Source of the DNA: an uncultured Prevotellaceae bacterium
GTDB lineage: Bacteria; Bacteroidota; Bacteroidia; Bacteroidales; Bacteroidaceae
Assembly (NCBI GenBank): GCA_902776935.1
Contig: CACYRS010000002.1
Location: forward strand, 1 to 64,000
Direction of reading: 5' to 3'
Length of the DNA: 64,000 bases
Part shown: piece by piece, positions 16,158-25,144 of the stretch
Layout of the letters: every line of letters begins with the position of its first letter
How positions within the stretch are numbered: position 1 is the first letter of the stretch
Program-made: the position numbers and the translations under genes
Notes under the pieces: model-generated
What the model was told of the DNA's origin: nothing
Database searches by the model: none
Seen by the model: the letters and a program-made list of their open reading frames with translations, nothing else

Positions 16158-17657
16158 TTACTGATGCTGGTCGCGGAGAAGATCGTTGACCGTCTTCACA
16201 GGATTGAATGTGCCGAGAGGAACCTCAACGAAAACTGTGCTCCAGTTGCTCATGGCACCATTCCACAGACCTGGCAACTCTAAGGCCTTCAACTCTTTAC
16301 CTGCTTTTGACTTAGAAGAGATGAAACCTGTGGTCTTGTCGACAAACTCAGGCAGATTGAATGGCTCGCCCTTGTAGTTCTTGACAGCGCAGACGAGGTC
16401 AACGGGGTTGAAGTGAGTGCCCTGGGTGAACATCTTCATGTACTCCTCGTTGTTGGTGTCAATCTGGCTGCTCTCAAGTATCTGGAGTGATACTGTGCCG
16501 TCCTGATTATATGTAAGGAACGGACCACCACCAGGCTCACCTACATTCTTTACGACACCGCATACGCGCATCGGACGGTTGAGCTTCTCACGCAGATAAA
16601 CTGCATCGGCCTTCTTGCCCTTGGCATCGGTGCAGAGGCACTTGCTTACGAACTCTGCTATCTCTGCCAGCTGAGCGTCGGTGGCTCCGGCATCGAGGAT
16701 GTTAAGATATTCGAAGGCCTTCTTCTGGAGAGTAACGAGTACTCCGGCGATGACCTGTTTCCACTCTACAGTCTCAGGCTTCAGACGATCGGGAACGACA
16801 TTGTCGATGTTTTTGATGAAGATAACATCGGCCTCGATCTCGTTGAGATTCTCTATGAGGGCTCCGTGCCCACCTGGACGGAACAGCAGACTGCCGTCGT
16901 CATTACGGAATGGAGTATTGTCGGGATTGGCGGCTACGGTATCAGTGCTGGGCTTCTGTTCTGAGAAGGTAATATCGTACTTGATGCCGTATTTCTTTGC
17001 AAAGGTGTCGGCCTTCTCGGCTACCTTGGCCTTGAAGAGCTCCATGTGCTCGTGAGATACAGTGAAGTGAACATGAGCCTCACCATTAGATGCTGCATAA
17101 AGAGCTCCCTCTACAAGATGCTCCTCCATAGGAGTGCGTGCACCATCCTCGTATTTGTGGAAGAGAAGCAGACCCTTTGGCAACTGACCGTAGTTGAGAC
17201 CCTCGGCCTTAAGCATGTTGGCTGCCACAGCCTTATAGTTACCATCGGCGATGAGAGCTTTGATACCCTTGCCCTCGTTCTTCTGACAGATAACATCGAG
17301 AGCATCGTAGAACGCGAACTTCTCGATAGAGTCGAAGTATTTCTTCTCGAAATCGGTAGTAGGAACATCATAGTCAGCATCAACGAATGCGAACATGTTC
17401 TTGAACATACGGCTGGCAGCACCAGAGGCTGGCACGAACTTCACCACGCGCTTTCCCTCAGCCTTATAGGCATTCCACGCATCCTCGTACTTCTTGCGCT
17501 CTGCTGCATCGGGGGCGATGATGCCTCGGCCAATGCCTGCAGCTGCCTCTAACTTCAGGAATGGGAAACCGGTTTTGAACTCGTTAAGCTGACTCTCAAT
17601 CTGCTCCTGGCTGATGCCTTTTTGAGCAATTTGCTGTAAATCCTGTTGTGATAACAT
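16158..17657 (-). CDS. DUF4301 family protein
   Basis: A 499-residue protein that I recognise as DUF4301, a family largely confined to Bacteroidota. The N-terminus reads MLSQQDLQQIAQKGISQEQI, followed by PASGAASRMFKNMF at about 77-90, FRPGGHGALIENLN at about 262-275, and VGEPGGGPF near 370. The glycine-rich segments resemble nucleotidyltransferase/kinase phosphate loops (the GGHGALIENL stretch is like that of sugar-1-phosphate uridylyltransferases), so nucleotide-sugar or nucleotide binding is possible. No signal peptide or membrane segment. It is monocistronic with its own -7 box. Function unknown. Confidence 0.85.
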   Translation of the reverse strand: MLSQQDLQQIAQKGISQEQIESQLNEFKTGFPFLKLEAAAGIGRGIIAPDAAERKKYEDAWNAYKAEGKRVVKFVPASGAASRMFKNMFAFVDADYDVPTTDFEKKYFDSIEKFAFYDALDVICQKNEGKGIKALIADGNYKAVAANMLKAEGLNYGQLPKGLLLFHKYEDGARTPMEEHLVEGALYAASNGEAHVHFTVSHEHMELFKAKVAEKADTFAKKYGIKYDITFSEQKPSTDTVAANPDNTPFRNDDGSLLFRPGGHGALIENLNEIEADVIFIKNIDNVVPDRLKPETVEWKQVIAGVLVTLQKKAFEYLNILDAGATDAQLAEIAEFVSKCLCTDAKGKKADAVYLREKLNRPMRVCGVVKNVGEPGGGPFLTYNQDGTVSLQILESSQIDTNNEEYMKMFTQGTHFNPVDLVCAVKNYKGEPFNLPEFVDKTTGFISSKSKAGKELKALELPGLWNGAMSNWSTVFVEVPLGTFNPVKTVNDLLRDQHQ

Positions 17658-17694
17658 ATTATTTGTGGTATTTAGTTAATTACTAATATTTCTG

Positions 17695-17702
17695 CAAAGA
17701 TA
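17695..17702 (-). promoter_or_regulatory. -7 box for the DUF4301 gene
   Basis: TATCTTTG on the minus strand, 37 bases upstream of the ATG at 17657, matches TAnnTTTG. No -33 TTTG at 19-21 bases. It is divergent from the relA-like promoter 43 bases away. Confidence 0.5.
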
Positions 17703-17745
17703 CAAAAAAAATGATAAATGATAAATGAAAAATGATTATTTTTCG

Positions 17746-17753
17746 TAATTTTG
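17746..17753 (+). promoter_or_regulatory. -7 box for the RelA-like synthetase gene
   Basis: TAATTTTG matches TAnnTTTG and lies 18 bases before the ATG at 17772. Upstream is a short imperfect tandem repeat of ATGATAA units (17711-17736). No clear -33 element. Confidence 0.5.
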
Positions 17754-17771
17754 CATCAAAATTAAGGAAAA

Positions 17772-19844
17772 ATGGCAGAAAAGTTTGCTTTTACATACGA
17801 GGAGAAGAAGAAAATGGCATCTCAGACCGCAGAGATACTCACAGAGGAGATAGGTCTGAAGGGTGATGCCATCGACGCCGTGATGCTTATCCCTGAGATT
17901 GACGCCGGTAAGGTGACTATCAAGGAGGTGGAACATACGCACGGGGAGTCGGTAGCAAGGATTCTTCATGGTCTTGGACGTATCCAGCAGTTGTATGAGA
18001 AAAACCCCGTCATTGAAAGCGAAAACTTCAGGAATCTGTTACTGTCGTTTGCTGAGGATATGCGCGTGATCCTCATTATGATTGCCGACAGGGTGAACCT
18101 GATGCGCAGCATTCGTGATACAGAAAACGAGGAAGCCCGTCAGGAGGTGTCGCAGGAAGCTGCATACCTCTATGCTCCGTTGGCACATAAGCTCGGACTC
18201 TACAACCTGAAGCGTGAACTCGAAGACCTCTCGTTGAAGTATATGGAGCACGATGCCTATTATCATATCCGTGAGAAACTCAGCGCCACAAAGGCAGCGC
18301 GCGACGCGTATATAGATAGGTTTATCAAACCTGTAGAGGAGAAGGTGAAGGCCGCTGGTATCAACTGTCATATCAAAGGGCGCACGAAGAGCATCCACAG
18401 TATATGGCAGAAGATGAAGAAACAGAAGTGTCCCTTCGAAGGCGTCTATGACCTCTTCGCTATCCGTATCATCATCGACTGCCCAGAGGCTCTGGAAAAG
18501 ATGCAATGCTGGCAGGCGTATTCTATTATCACGGATATGTATCAGCCGAATCCCAAGAGACTACGCGACTGGTTATCGGTACCTAAGTCGAATGGTTATG
18601 AGAGTCTGCATATCACCGTGCTCGGTCCTGAACAGAAATGGGTGGAGGTGCAGATACGCACCGAGCGCATGGACGAGATAGCAGAGCGAGGTGTGGCTGC
18701 CCACTGGAGATACAAAGGCGTGAAGGGCGAGACGGGACTTGACGAGTGGCTTACTAACATACGTAGTATGCTGGAGCACTCTGAGGGTATGGAGGCGATG
18801 GACCAGTTTAAGATGGATCTCTATGAGGACGAGGTTTTTGTGTTTACTCCTCGTGGCGACCTGTTTAAGTTTCCCGTGGGAGCGACGGTGCTCGACTTCG
18901 CATACCATATCCACTCGAAGATAGGTAACCAATGTACGGGAGGAAGGATCAACGGTAGGGTTGTGCCTATACGTTATGAGCTGAAGAGCGGTGACCAGGT
19001 GGAGATACTTACTTCTACGAATCAGAAGCCCCGTCAGGAGTGGATAAACTTCGTGAAGACATCACGTGCTAAGTCGAAGATAAAATTGGCTCTGAAGGAG
19101 ACTCAGGTGAAGGACGGACTCTTTGCAAAGGAGATGCTCGAGAGGAAGTTCAAGAACCGTAAGATTGAGCAAGACGAGTCGACGATGTTCCATGTGATAA
19201 AGAAAATGGGTTTCAAGGAGGTCAGCGACTTCTATAAACAGATTGCAGAAGGCCTGATTGACACCAATGCCATTATAGATAAGTTCCTTGAACTGAAGGA
19301 GGGCGAGAAGGTCGTTATTGGCGACAACATAGCCCGAAGTGCAGAGGAGTTCGTGCTCGACGAGTCGAAGATAGCAGGACTGAACCAGCCTGTGAATGAT
19401 GATGTACTCGTGATAGACAGGAATCTTAAGGGCCTGGATTATCAGTTGGCTAAGTGCTGCAGTCCTATTTATGGTGACTCTGTATTCGGTTTTGTTACTG
19501 TCAATGGAGGTATCAAGATACATCGTACTGACTGTCCTAACGCTCCAGAGCTGCGTCGTCGTTTCGGTTATCGTATCGTAAAGGCGAAGTGGAGCGGTAA
19601 AGGTTCTTCGCAATACGGTATTACCCTTAGGGTGATAGGTAATGATGATATAGGTATCGTGAACAATCTGACGAGTATCATTTCGAAGGACGAGAAACTT
19701 ATCCTTCGTAGTATCAATATCGACTCTCACGACGGACTCTTCAGTGGTACCCTACAGGTAATGATTAATGACAATACTCGCTTAGAGACGCTGATGAAGA
19801 AACTGCGTACCGTGAAAGGGGTAAAACAGGTAGATCGTATCTGA
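17772..19844 (+). CDS. relA: RelA-type (p)ppGpp synthetase with degenerate hydrolase domain
   Basis: A 690-residue RelA/SpoT homologue. The synthetase domain (about 195-315) is intact: GRTKSIHSIWQKM, YDLFAIRIII with Asp227, GYESLH and VEVQIRTERM with Glu292. A TGS domain follows at about 353-420 (VFVFTPRGDLFKFPVGATVL), then a conserved Cys-Cys region (AKCCSPIYGD) and a C-terminal ACT domain. The N-terminal HD hydrolase domain is eroded. The HD pair and the HDxxED motif are gone (VMLIPEID stands in the corresponding region), and the KLADRxHNMR element reads MIADRVNLMR. The protein should therefore make but not degrade (p)ppGpp, and a second, SpoT-like enzyme would be needed elsewhere. It is monocistronic. 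Confidence 0.92.
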   Translation: MAEKFAFTYEEKKKMASQTAEILTEEIGLKGDAIDAVMLIPEIDAGKVTIKEVEHTHGESVARILHGLGRIQQLYEKNPVIESENFRNLLLSFAEDMRVILIMIADRVNLMRSIRDTENEEARQEVSQEAAYLYAPLAHKLGLYNLKRELEDLSLKYMEHDAYYHIREKLSATKAARDAYIDRFIKPVEEKVKAAGINCHIKGRTKSIHSIWQKMKKQKCPFEGVYDLFAIRIIIDCPEALEKMQCWQAYSIITDMYQPNPKRLRDWLSVPKSNGYESLHITVLGPEQKWVEVQIRTERMDEIAERGVAAHWRYKGVKGETGLDEWLTNIRSMLEHSEGMEAMDQFKMDLYEDEVFVFTPRGDLFKFPVGATVLDFAYHIHSKIGNQCTGGRINGRVVPIRYELKSGDQVEILTSTNQKPRQEWINFVKTSRAKSKIKLALKETQVKDGLFAKEMLERKFKNRKIEQDESTMFHVIKKMGFKEVSDFYKQIAEGLIDTNAIIDKFLELKEGEKVVIGDNIARSAEEFVLDESKIAGLNQPVNDDVLVIDRNLKGLDYQLAKCCSPIYGDSVFGFVTVNGGIKIHRTDCPNAPELRRRFGYRIVKAKWSGKGSSQYGITLRVIGNDDIGIVNNLTSIISKDEKLILRSINIDSHDGLFSGTLQVMINDNTRLETLMKKLRTVKGVKQVDRI

Positions 19845-19847
19845 TAA

Positions 19848-19911
19848 AAATAATTTAGGGCGCGCAATCACTGCGAGCCCCAAACTAAAAAACAATCTAT
19901 TAACCTTTTGA
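19848..19911 (-). ncRNA. Candidate small RNA antisense to the relA 3' flank
   Basis: Between relA and hppA the minus strand carries a complete promoter (19917-19948). About 35 bases after the predicted start comes a hairpin (19857-19881, GGGCTCGC / GCGCGCCC with one mismatch and a 7-base loop) followed by a T-rich tail. Together they delimit a transcript of about 60 bases with no ATG. It lies immediately downstream of, and convergent with, the relA stop. It could act as a small RNA, or the hairpin may simply end relA. Prediction from signals only. Confidence 0.4.
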
Positions 19912-19916
19912 CGATG

Positions 19917-19948
19917 CAAAGTTATGGAATAAATCCTAAACCCGCAAA
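19917..19948 (-). promoter_or_regulatory. Orphan minus-strand promoter upstream of a candidate small RNA
   Basis: On the minus strand TTTG (19945-19948), 20 bases, then TAACTTTG (19917-19924), a full match to the Bacteroidota consensus. No coding sequence lies downstream on this strand before a hairpin at 19857-19881. It is also downstream of the hppA stop codon, so it is not an hppA promoter. Confidence 0.5.
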
Positions 19949-20027
19949 TTTATTTTTTGTCACTATCGATGAATTGTTAAATTTTATCGCTGTATGACAT
20001 TTCCTTAACATAATTTATAATTGTTGA

Positions 20028-22214
20028 CTACGAAAACGCTACCGTAAGACCAGCCATAACGATAGAAACCATAGACATCAGTTTAATCAGAATGTTGAGT
20101 GAAGGACCGGATGTATCCTTGAAAGGATCACCTACCGTATCACCAACGATACAAGCCTTATGGGCGAATGATCCCTTGCCTCCGAAGTTACCTTCTTCGA
20201 TATTCTTCTTGGCATTATCCCATGCACCTCCGGCATTTGCCATGAAGACAGCAAGAGTGAATCCTCCGGCAAGACCACCTACCAGCAGACCCAGGACACC
20301 AGCCACACCGAGGATGATACCCACTACGATAGGAATGATGATGGCGAGTACTGACGGGATGATCATCTCGTGCTGAGCTGCCTTTGTAGATATCTCTACA
20401 CAACGGCCATAGTCGGGAGTGCCTGTACCCTCGAGGATACCTGCTATCTCACGGAACTGACGACGCACCTCCTGTACCATCTTTTCAGCTGCACGGCCTA
20501 CAGCTTCCATTGTCATTCCACAGAAGAGGAATGCAGCCATCGCTCCGATGAATGCACCTACGAGAACCTTCGGGTTCATGAGGTTCACCTGGAAGTAGTT
20601 CATAAAGTCTGGGATGGTGGCATCAGTAGCAGAGATAACATCGCCAGCAACATTCGTCAGAGTCTGGCCCGCACGTTCCATCGCTATCTTTATCTCCTCG
20701 ATATATGATGCGAGAAGAGCAAGAGCCGTGAGGGCAGCAGAACCGATGGCGAAGCCCTTACCTGTGGCAGCTGTAGTGTTGCCGAGGGCATCGAGGGCGT
20801 CGGTACGATGGCGGACCTCCTCACCAAGCTGTGACATCTCGGCATTACCTCCGGCATTATCGGCGATAGGTCCGTAGGCATCGGTAGCAAGGGTTATACC
20901 TAATGTAGAGAGCATTCCTACTGCTGCGATACCTATACCATAAAGTCCGTGAGAAAGACTCTCTGACGACATAGAAAGGTCGAAGCCGTTGGCACAGAGA
21001 TAACTCAGCATGATAGCCACACCGATGGTGATGACTGGGACGCACGTTGAGATCATGCCTGTACCTATACCTTTTATAATAACAGTAGCGGCACCAGTCT
21101 GTCCTGCCTCACTGATCTTCTGAGTGGGCTTATATGAATGAGAGGTGTAATACTCTGTTGCCTGTCCGATGATCACACCTGCTGCGAGACCAGAGATAAC
21201 AGAGAATGAAAGACCTATCCAATTCTCTATCTCGAGGAAATACAGTATTCCGAATGTAGCTACTGCGATAAGCACAGCGCTGACGTTTGTACCTAATGAC
21301 AGTGAGCGGAGCAGATCCTTCATCGTGGCTCCCTCCTTGGTGCGTACGAGGAAGATACCGAATAGTGAGAGGAATACACCTACTGCAGCAATCAGCATCG
21401 GAGCGATGACGGCACGCATCTGTACCTCGAGTCCTGCTACAGAGAAGGCAGCAGCACCGAGGGCAGCGGTAGAGAGCACAGAGCCACAGTATGACTCGTA
21501 GAGGTCGGCTCCCATACCAGCCACGTCGCCAACGTTATCGCCTACGTTGTCAGCGATGGTAGCAGGGTTACGTGGATCATCCTCAGGGATATCGGCCTCG
21601 ACCTTTCCCACAATGTCAGCACCTACGTCGGCAGCCTTTGTGTAGATACCTCCACCAACACGGGCGAAGAGAGCCTGCGTGGAAGCACCCATACCAAAGG
21701 TAAGCATGGTAGTAGTGATGGTGATGAGTGAGTCGTCGGTAAGTCCGTTGAGTGCAATAAACCACAGTGCGATGTCGAGCAGTCCGAGACCTACCACGGT
21801 AAGACCCATAACGGCACCGGAACGAAAGGCCACTTTCAGTCCGCTATCCAGACTGTTACGAGCCGCATTGGCAGTACGGGCAGAAGCGTAGGTTGCCGTC
21901 TTCATACCGAAGAATCCTGCAAGACCCGAGAAGAGACCACCTGTGAGGAATGCGAATGGCACCCATGGGTTCTGCACATTCAGTACGTAGGACATGAAGG
22001 CAAACAATGCACAGAGCACGGCAAAGACGATACCCACAACCTTGTACTGTTGTGCCAGATAAGCCATTGCACCTTTGCGTACATAGAGTGCGATCTCTTT
22101 CATACGAGGTGTACCTTCGTCGGCCTTCATCATCTGAGAGAAGAAAAAGTAGGCCATAGCGAGTGCCACGACAGATGCGATGGGCACGAGCCAGAATACT
22201 GAGGGAATGATCAT
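20028..22214 (-). CDS. hppA: Membrane-bound ion-pumping pyrophosphatase
   Basis: A 728-residue integral membrane protein with about 16 helices. It couples pyrophosphate hydrolysis to Na+ and/or H+ export. The ATG at 22212-22214 gives MIIPSVFWLVPIAS; a TTG nine codons upstream is less likely. Diagnostic motifs are DVGADIVGKVE with the following DDPRNPATIADNVGDNVGD, and the C-terminal CIVGDTVGDPFKDTSGPS. The GNTTAATGKG motif carries Ala where K+-independent enzymes have Lys, so a K+-stimulated enzyme is expected. The gene follows the acidic unknown gene (22288-23109) after a hairpin and may be partly co-transcribed with it. Confidence 0.95.
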   Translation of the reverse strand: MIIPSVFWLVPIASVVALAMAYFFFSQMMKADEGTPRMKEIALYVRKGAMAYLAQQYKVVGIVFAVLCALFAFMSYVLNVQNPWVPFAFLTGGLFSGLAGFFGMKTATYASARTANAARNSLDSGLKVAFRSGAVMGLTVVGLGLLDIALWFIALNGLTDDSLITITTTMLTFGMGASTQALFARVGGGIYTKAADVGADIVGKVEADIPEDDPRNPATIADNVGDNVGDVAGMGADLYESYCGSVLSTAALGAAAFSVAGLEVQMRAVIAPMLIAAVGVFLSLFGIFLVRTKEGATMKDLLRSLSLGTNVSAVLIAVATFGILYFLEIENWIGLSFSVISGLAAGVIIGQATEYYTSHSYKPTQKISEAGQTGAATVIIKGIGTGMISTCVPVITIGVAIMLSYLCANGFDLSMSSESLSHGLYGIGIAAVGMLSTLGITLATDAYGPIADNAGGNAEMSQLGEEVRHRTDALDALGNTTAATGKGFAIGSAALTALALLASYIEEIKIAMERAGQTLTNVAGDVISATDATIPDFMNYFQVNLMNPKVLVGAFIGAMAAFLFCGMTMEAVGRAAEKMVQEVRRQFREIAGILEGTGTPDYGRCVEISTKAAQHEMIIPSVLAIIIPIVVGIILGVAGVLGLLVGGLAGGFTLAVFMANAGGAWDNAKKNIEEGNFGGKGSFAHKACIVGDTVGDPFKDTSGPSLNILIKLMSMVSIVMAGLTVAFS

Positions 22215-22246
22215 TTGTTTTTTTGGTTTTTGGTTATACAAATAAA

Positions 22247-22273
22247 GGCACTCGCCTTAGAGCGAAGTGCCTT
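22247..22273 (-). terminator. Hairpin between the acidic-protein gene and hppA
   Basis: AAGGCACTTCGC / GCGAGTGCCTT (minus strand) form a stem with one bulged base and a short loop, followed by TTATTTG on the minus strand. It lies just after the stop of the 22288-23109 gene and before hppA, so it is probably an intrinsic or attenuating terminator. Confidence 0.55.
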
Positions 22274-22287
22274 CGTGAACTGTCTTC

Positions 22288-23109
22288 TTATTCGTCAACG
22301 AAATCTATCAACTGTGCTGCGTCTTCGTCTTCATCACCTCCTCCGAGATCCATCATCGTGGAGTAGTTCTCTTCTGTGATCTCATCATCGTTGGGATCAT
22401 CGATGGAGTCGTCTTCATCGTGGTTCTTGTAGTCGTCCTTCACGATTACGTCAGCGTCGTCGTCCTCATCGTCGAAGTCGTCCTCTTCGTCGCCAAACTG
22501 CATCTTCAGTTTCTCCTGCTGAGGTTTAACCTTTGCGAAGATTGCCTCTACCCAGTTGCCCTTGGGCACTTCGAGCACATCGTAACCGTCGGCGATCTTC
22601 TTCTCGTAGAGTCCGCCTTTCTTGTGGAGACGGTCCTTGGGAAGTGTGGTGGTAGAGATGTCGAAACCGCTGAGGATGATATCCTGTACAGACTGTGTCA
22701 GAGAGTCCCAGCCGCCTCCGAAGTTACGATCGAGCACCTCGATGAGCTTTGCTGCAGAGATATGACAGATGTTCTCGTAAGAGAGGTCGGTGACACGAGT
22801 GATGGGCTTCTTTCTCAGTCCCCAGACGAAGTTCTCGTTTTCATCGCCCTTTACCTCACATACCTTATATCCTTGTTTGGTGTATGCCTTCTTCTGTTGT
22901 GGGGTTGCATCCTTGAGGTCGAGAATCTCGAAAGCACAACGGATGACATCGATATAGTGGCGCAGATTCTCACGGATTTCTATGTCCTTGACGCCTGTCT
23001 CCATCATGCGGATGATATCGTTCTCCTGGACATCCCATACGCTGCTTTTTGTAATTGACTTCAATGACTGGGCATTGCTGTCTTCTGCTTCTTTTTTCTG
23101 TCTTGCCAT
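22288..23109 (-). CDS. Conserved Bacteroidota protein with acidic tail, function unknown
   Basis: A 273-residue cytoplasmic protein. The ATG at 23107-23109 (MARQKKEAEDSN) was chosen because a promoter lies immediately upstream; longer in-frame extensions would include the promoter. The N-terminal two thirds are mixed alpha/beta with no motif I can name (WDVQENDIIRMMETGVKDIE, GGWDSLTQSVQDIILSGFDI). The last 70 residues are very acidic and probably disordered (DEEDDFDDEDDDADVIV). Acidic tails of this kind often contact basic partners such as RNA polymerase or ribosomal proteins, but nothing specific can be claimed. It is divergent from rarA and upstream of hppA. Confidence 0.7.
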   Translation of the reverse strand: MARQKKEAEDSNAQSLKSITKSSVWDVQENDIIRMMETGVKDIEIRENLRHYIDVIRCAFEILDLKDATPQQKKAYTKQGYKVCEVKGDENENFVWGLRKKPITRVTDLSYENICHISAAKLIEVLDRNFGGGWDSLTQSVQDIILSGFDISTTTLPKDRLHKKGGLYEKKIADGYDVLEVPKGNWVEAIFAKVKPQQEKLKMQFGDEEDDFDDEDDDADVIVKDDYKNHDEDDSIDDPNDDEITEENYSTMMDLGGGDEDEDAAQLIDFVDE

Positions 23110-23131
23110 ATTATTTGATTGAAATTTTCTG

Positions 23132-23139
23132 CAAAGATA
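23132..23139 (-). promoter_or_regulatory. -7 box for the acidic-tail protein gene
   Basis: TATCTTTG on the minus strand, 22 bases before the ATG at 23109. Matches TAnnTTTG; this box also decides the start of the gene. No clear -33 element. Confidence 0.5.
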
Positions 23140-23203
23140 ATGTAATTCAACTAAAAATCCAAATTTTTTATTTGGAAATTTAACAGATTTACGTTTTTCT
23201 TTG

Positions 23204-23211
23204 TAACTTTG
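23204..23211 (+). promoter_or_regulatory. -7 box for rarA
   Basis: TAACTTTG matches TAnnTTTG and lies 10 bases before the rarA ATG at 23222, so the leader is only a few bases. Divergent from the acidic-protein promoter. Confidence 0.5.
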
Positions 23212-23221
23212 CACGAGAATT

Positions 23222-24487
23222 ATGGCACAACCGCTGGCTGAAAGACTAAGACCCCGTACTCTTGACGACTATATCGGTCAGAAACATCTTGTTGGCGAGG
23301 GGGCTGTTCTGCGTAAGATGATCGACGCAGGACGCATATCGTCGTTTATCCTCTGGGGTCCTCCGGGAGTTGGAAAGACCACTCTTGCCCAGATCATCGC
23401 TCATCGTCTAGAGACACCTTTCTATACCTTGTCGGCTGTGACAAGTGGTGTTAAGGATGTGCGTGATGTGATTGAGAAGGCCCAGAAGGGAAGGTTCTTC
23501 AACGAGGCGTCGCCCATACTCTTCATCGACGAGATCCACAGATTCTCTAAGTCTCAGCAGGACTCTCTCTTAGGGGCTGTTGAGAAGGGCGTGATTACTC
23601 TTATCGGTGCCACTACCGAGAATCCTTCATTCGAGGTTATCCGCCCTCTGTTGAGCCGGTGTCAGTTGTATGTGCTGAAGCCTCTCGAGAAGGATGATCT
23701 GTTGAGACTCCTGGAGAGAGCCGTTACTAAGGACTCTATCCTCAAAGATAAGAATATCGAACTTAAGGAGACGGGTGCACTCCTACGATTTAGTGGAGGT
23801 GATGCGCGCAAACTGCTTAATATACTGGAACTTGTGATAGAGAGCGGTGATACCGTTATTACTGACGAGATAGTGACGATGCGTCTGCAACAGAATCCTC
23901 TGGCTTACGACAAGGATGGTGAGATGCATTACGATATCATCTCTGCTTTTATTAAGTCTATCAGAGGTAGTGATCCTGATGCTGCGCTATATTGGCTGGC
24001 CCGAATGATTGAGGGTGGAGAAGACCCTACGTTCATCGCCCGACGACTTGTCATCTCTGCCTCTGAGGATATCGGTCTGGCTAATCCCAACGCGTTGCTG
24101 TTGGCCAATGCTGCCTTTGATGCAGTAAACAAGATTGGATGGCCAGAGGGTAGGATTCCCCTTGCTGAGGCAACGGTATATCTCGCCACATCGCCAAAGA
24201 GCAACAGCGCCTATCTCGGTATCGACGCAGCATTGGATCTTGTGAGACGAACGGGTAATCAGCCTGTGCCTCTGCCAATACGAAATGCTCCTACGCAACT
24301 GATGAAGGAATTGGGATATCACGACGGGTATAAGTATCCTCACGACTTCCCCGGGCATTTCACCGAGCAGCAGTATCTGCCTGATGACCTGAAGGATGTA
24401 AGGATATGGCATGGACAGCACTCTCCAGCCGAAGAGAAACTCGTGGAGAGGATGATTAACTATTGGGGAGAGAGGTATAAGAAGTAA
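23222..24487 (+). CDS. rarA: Replication-associated recombination protein A (MgsA/RarA)
   Basis: A 421-residue AAA+ clamp-loader-like ATPase that acts at stalled replication forks with SSB. It opens MAQPLAERLRPRTLDDYIGQ. Walker A is [11 protein letters not shown] at about 45-55, Walker B LFIDEIHRF at about 100-108, and sensor 1 IGATTENPSFEV. The C-terminal tetramerisation/MgsA domain has RRLVISASEDIGLANPNALL and the KYPHDFPGHFTEQQYLPD motif. Length is typical. Its TAA overlaps the ATG of the TRIC gene at 24487, so the two are translationally coupled. Confidence 0.96.
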   Translation: MAQPLAERLRPRTLDDYIGQKHLVGEGAVLRKMIDAGRISSFILWGPPGVGKTTLAQIIAHRLETPFYTLSAVTSGVKDVRDVIEKAQKGRFFNEASPILFIDEIHRFSKSQQDSLLGAVEKGVITLIGATTENPSFEVIRPLLSRCQLYVLKPLEKDDLLRLLERAVTKDSILKDKNIELKETGALLRFSGGDARKLLNILELVIESGDTVITDEIVTMRLQQNPLAYDKDGEMHYDIISAFIKSIRGSDPDAALYWLARMIEGGEDPTFIARRLVISASEDIGLANPNALLLANAAFDAVNKIGWPEGRIPLAEATVYLATSPKSNSAYLGIDAALDLVRRTGNQPVPLPIRNAPTQLMKELGYHDGYKYPHDFPGHFTEQQYLPDDLKDVRIWHGQHSPAEEKLVERMINYWGERYKK

Positions 24488-25104
24488 TGGAGCAGGATAT
24501 CATCATATATATTATTGAACTGTTAGGAACCTTCGCTTTTGCGATATCCGGTATCAGACATGCAGCTGCAAAACATTTCGACTGGTTCGGAGGTTATGTG
24601 TGCGGTATTGCTGTAGCCATAGGAGGAGGAACGGTGAGGGATGTGATGCTCTCAACGACTCCTTTCTGGATGACTACTCCTGTATATATGATATGTACTG
24701 CTGTGGCGCTGCTTACCGTTGTCTTGTTTGGCAAATGGATGGAGCCCCTGAAGAATGCGTGGTTTGTGTTCGACACCCTTGGCCTGGCACTCTTTACGAT
24801 AGCTGGTATCCAGAAGAGTCTGTTGTTCGGCCAACCGTTCTGGGTGGCGATAATCATGGGATGTATCACGGGTTCTGCAGGAGGTGTCATCCGTGATGTG
24901 CTGCTAAACAACGAACCTGTAATCTTCCATAAGGAGATATATGCTATGGCCTGTGTTTTGGGAGGAGTGGTATATTGGGCCTTGGCAGAATTAGGGCTAC
25001 AGGTAGAGTGGTGTGCTGTAACAAGTTTTATTATCACCTGTCTGATACGATTCCTCGCAGTAAGGTATCATATATCCCTGCCGGTACTTACTGAGAAGAA
25101 ATAA
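24487..25104 (+). CDS. YicG/TRIC-family cation-channel-like membrane protein
   Basis: A 205-residue membrane protein with about seven hydrophobic segments and an internal duplication. GGGTVRDVML in the first half is mirrored by GSAGGVIRDVLLNNEPVIF in the second, the hallmark of the UPF0126/YicG family related to trimeric intracellular cation channels. Bacterial homologues form trimeric cation channels; physiological role here unknown. It overlaps the rarA stop and is followed by a strong terminator shared with rho. The pairing with rarA may be only transcriptional. Confidence 0.88.
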   Translation: MEQDIIIYIIELLGTFAFAISGIRHAAAKHFDWFGGYVCGIAVAIGGGTVRDVMLSTTPFWMTTPVYMICTAVALLTVVLFGKWMEPLKNAWFVFDTLGLALFTIAGIQKSLLFGQPFWVAIIMGCITGSAGGVIRDVLLNNEPVIFHKEIYAMACVLGGVVYWALAELGLQVEWCAVTSFIITCLIRFLAVRYHISLPVLTEKK

Positions 25105-25139
25105 AAAATCCCCGCCTCCAAACAGAAGCGGGGATTTTT
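25104..25139. terminator. Bidirectional intrinsic terminator
   Basis: AAAAATCCCCGC and GCGGGGATTTTT form a stem around a 12-base loop, with A- and T-runs on both sides. It ends the rarA/TRIC unit and the convergent rho gene. Confidence 0.9.
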
Positions 25140-25144
25140 GTTCT

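Noticed and set aside
22215-22241. TTG start nine codons upstream of hppA
   Set aside because: The ATG at 22214 starts directly with the first membrane helix as in homologues; the extra residues are basic and low complexity.
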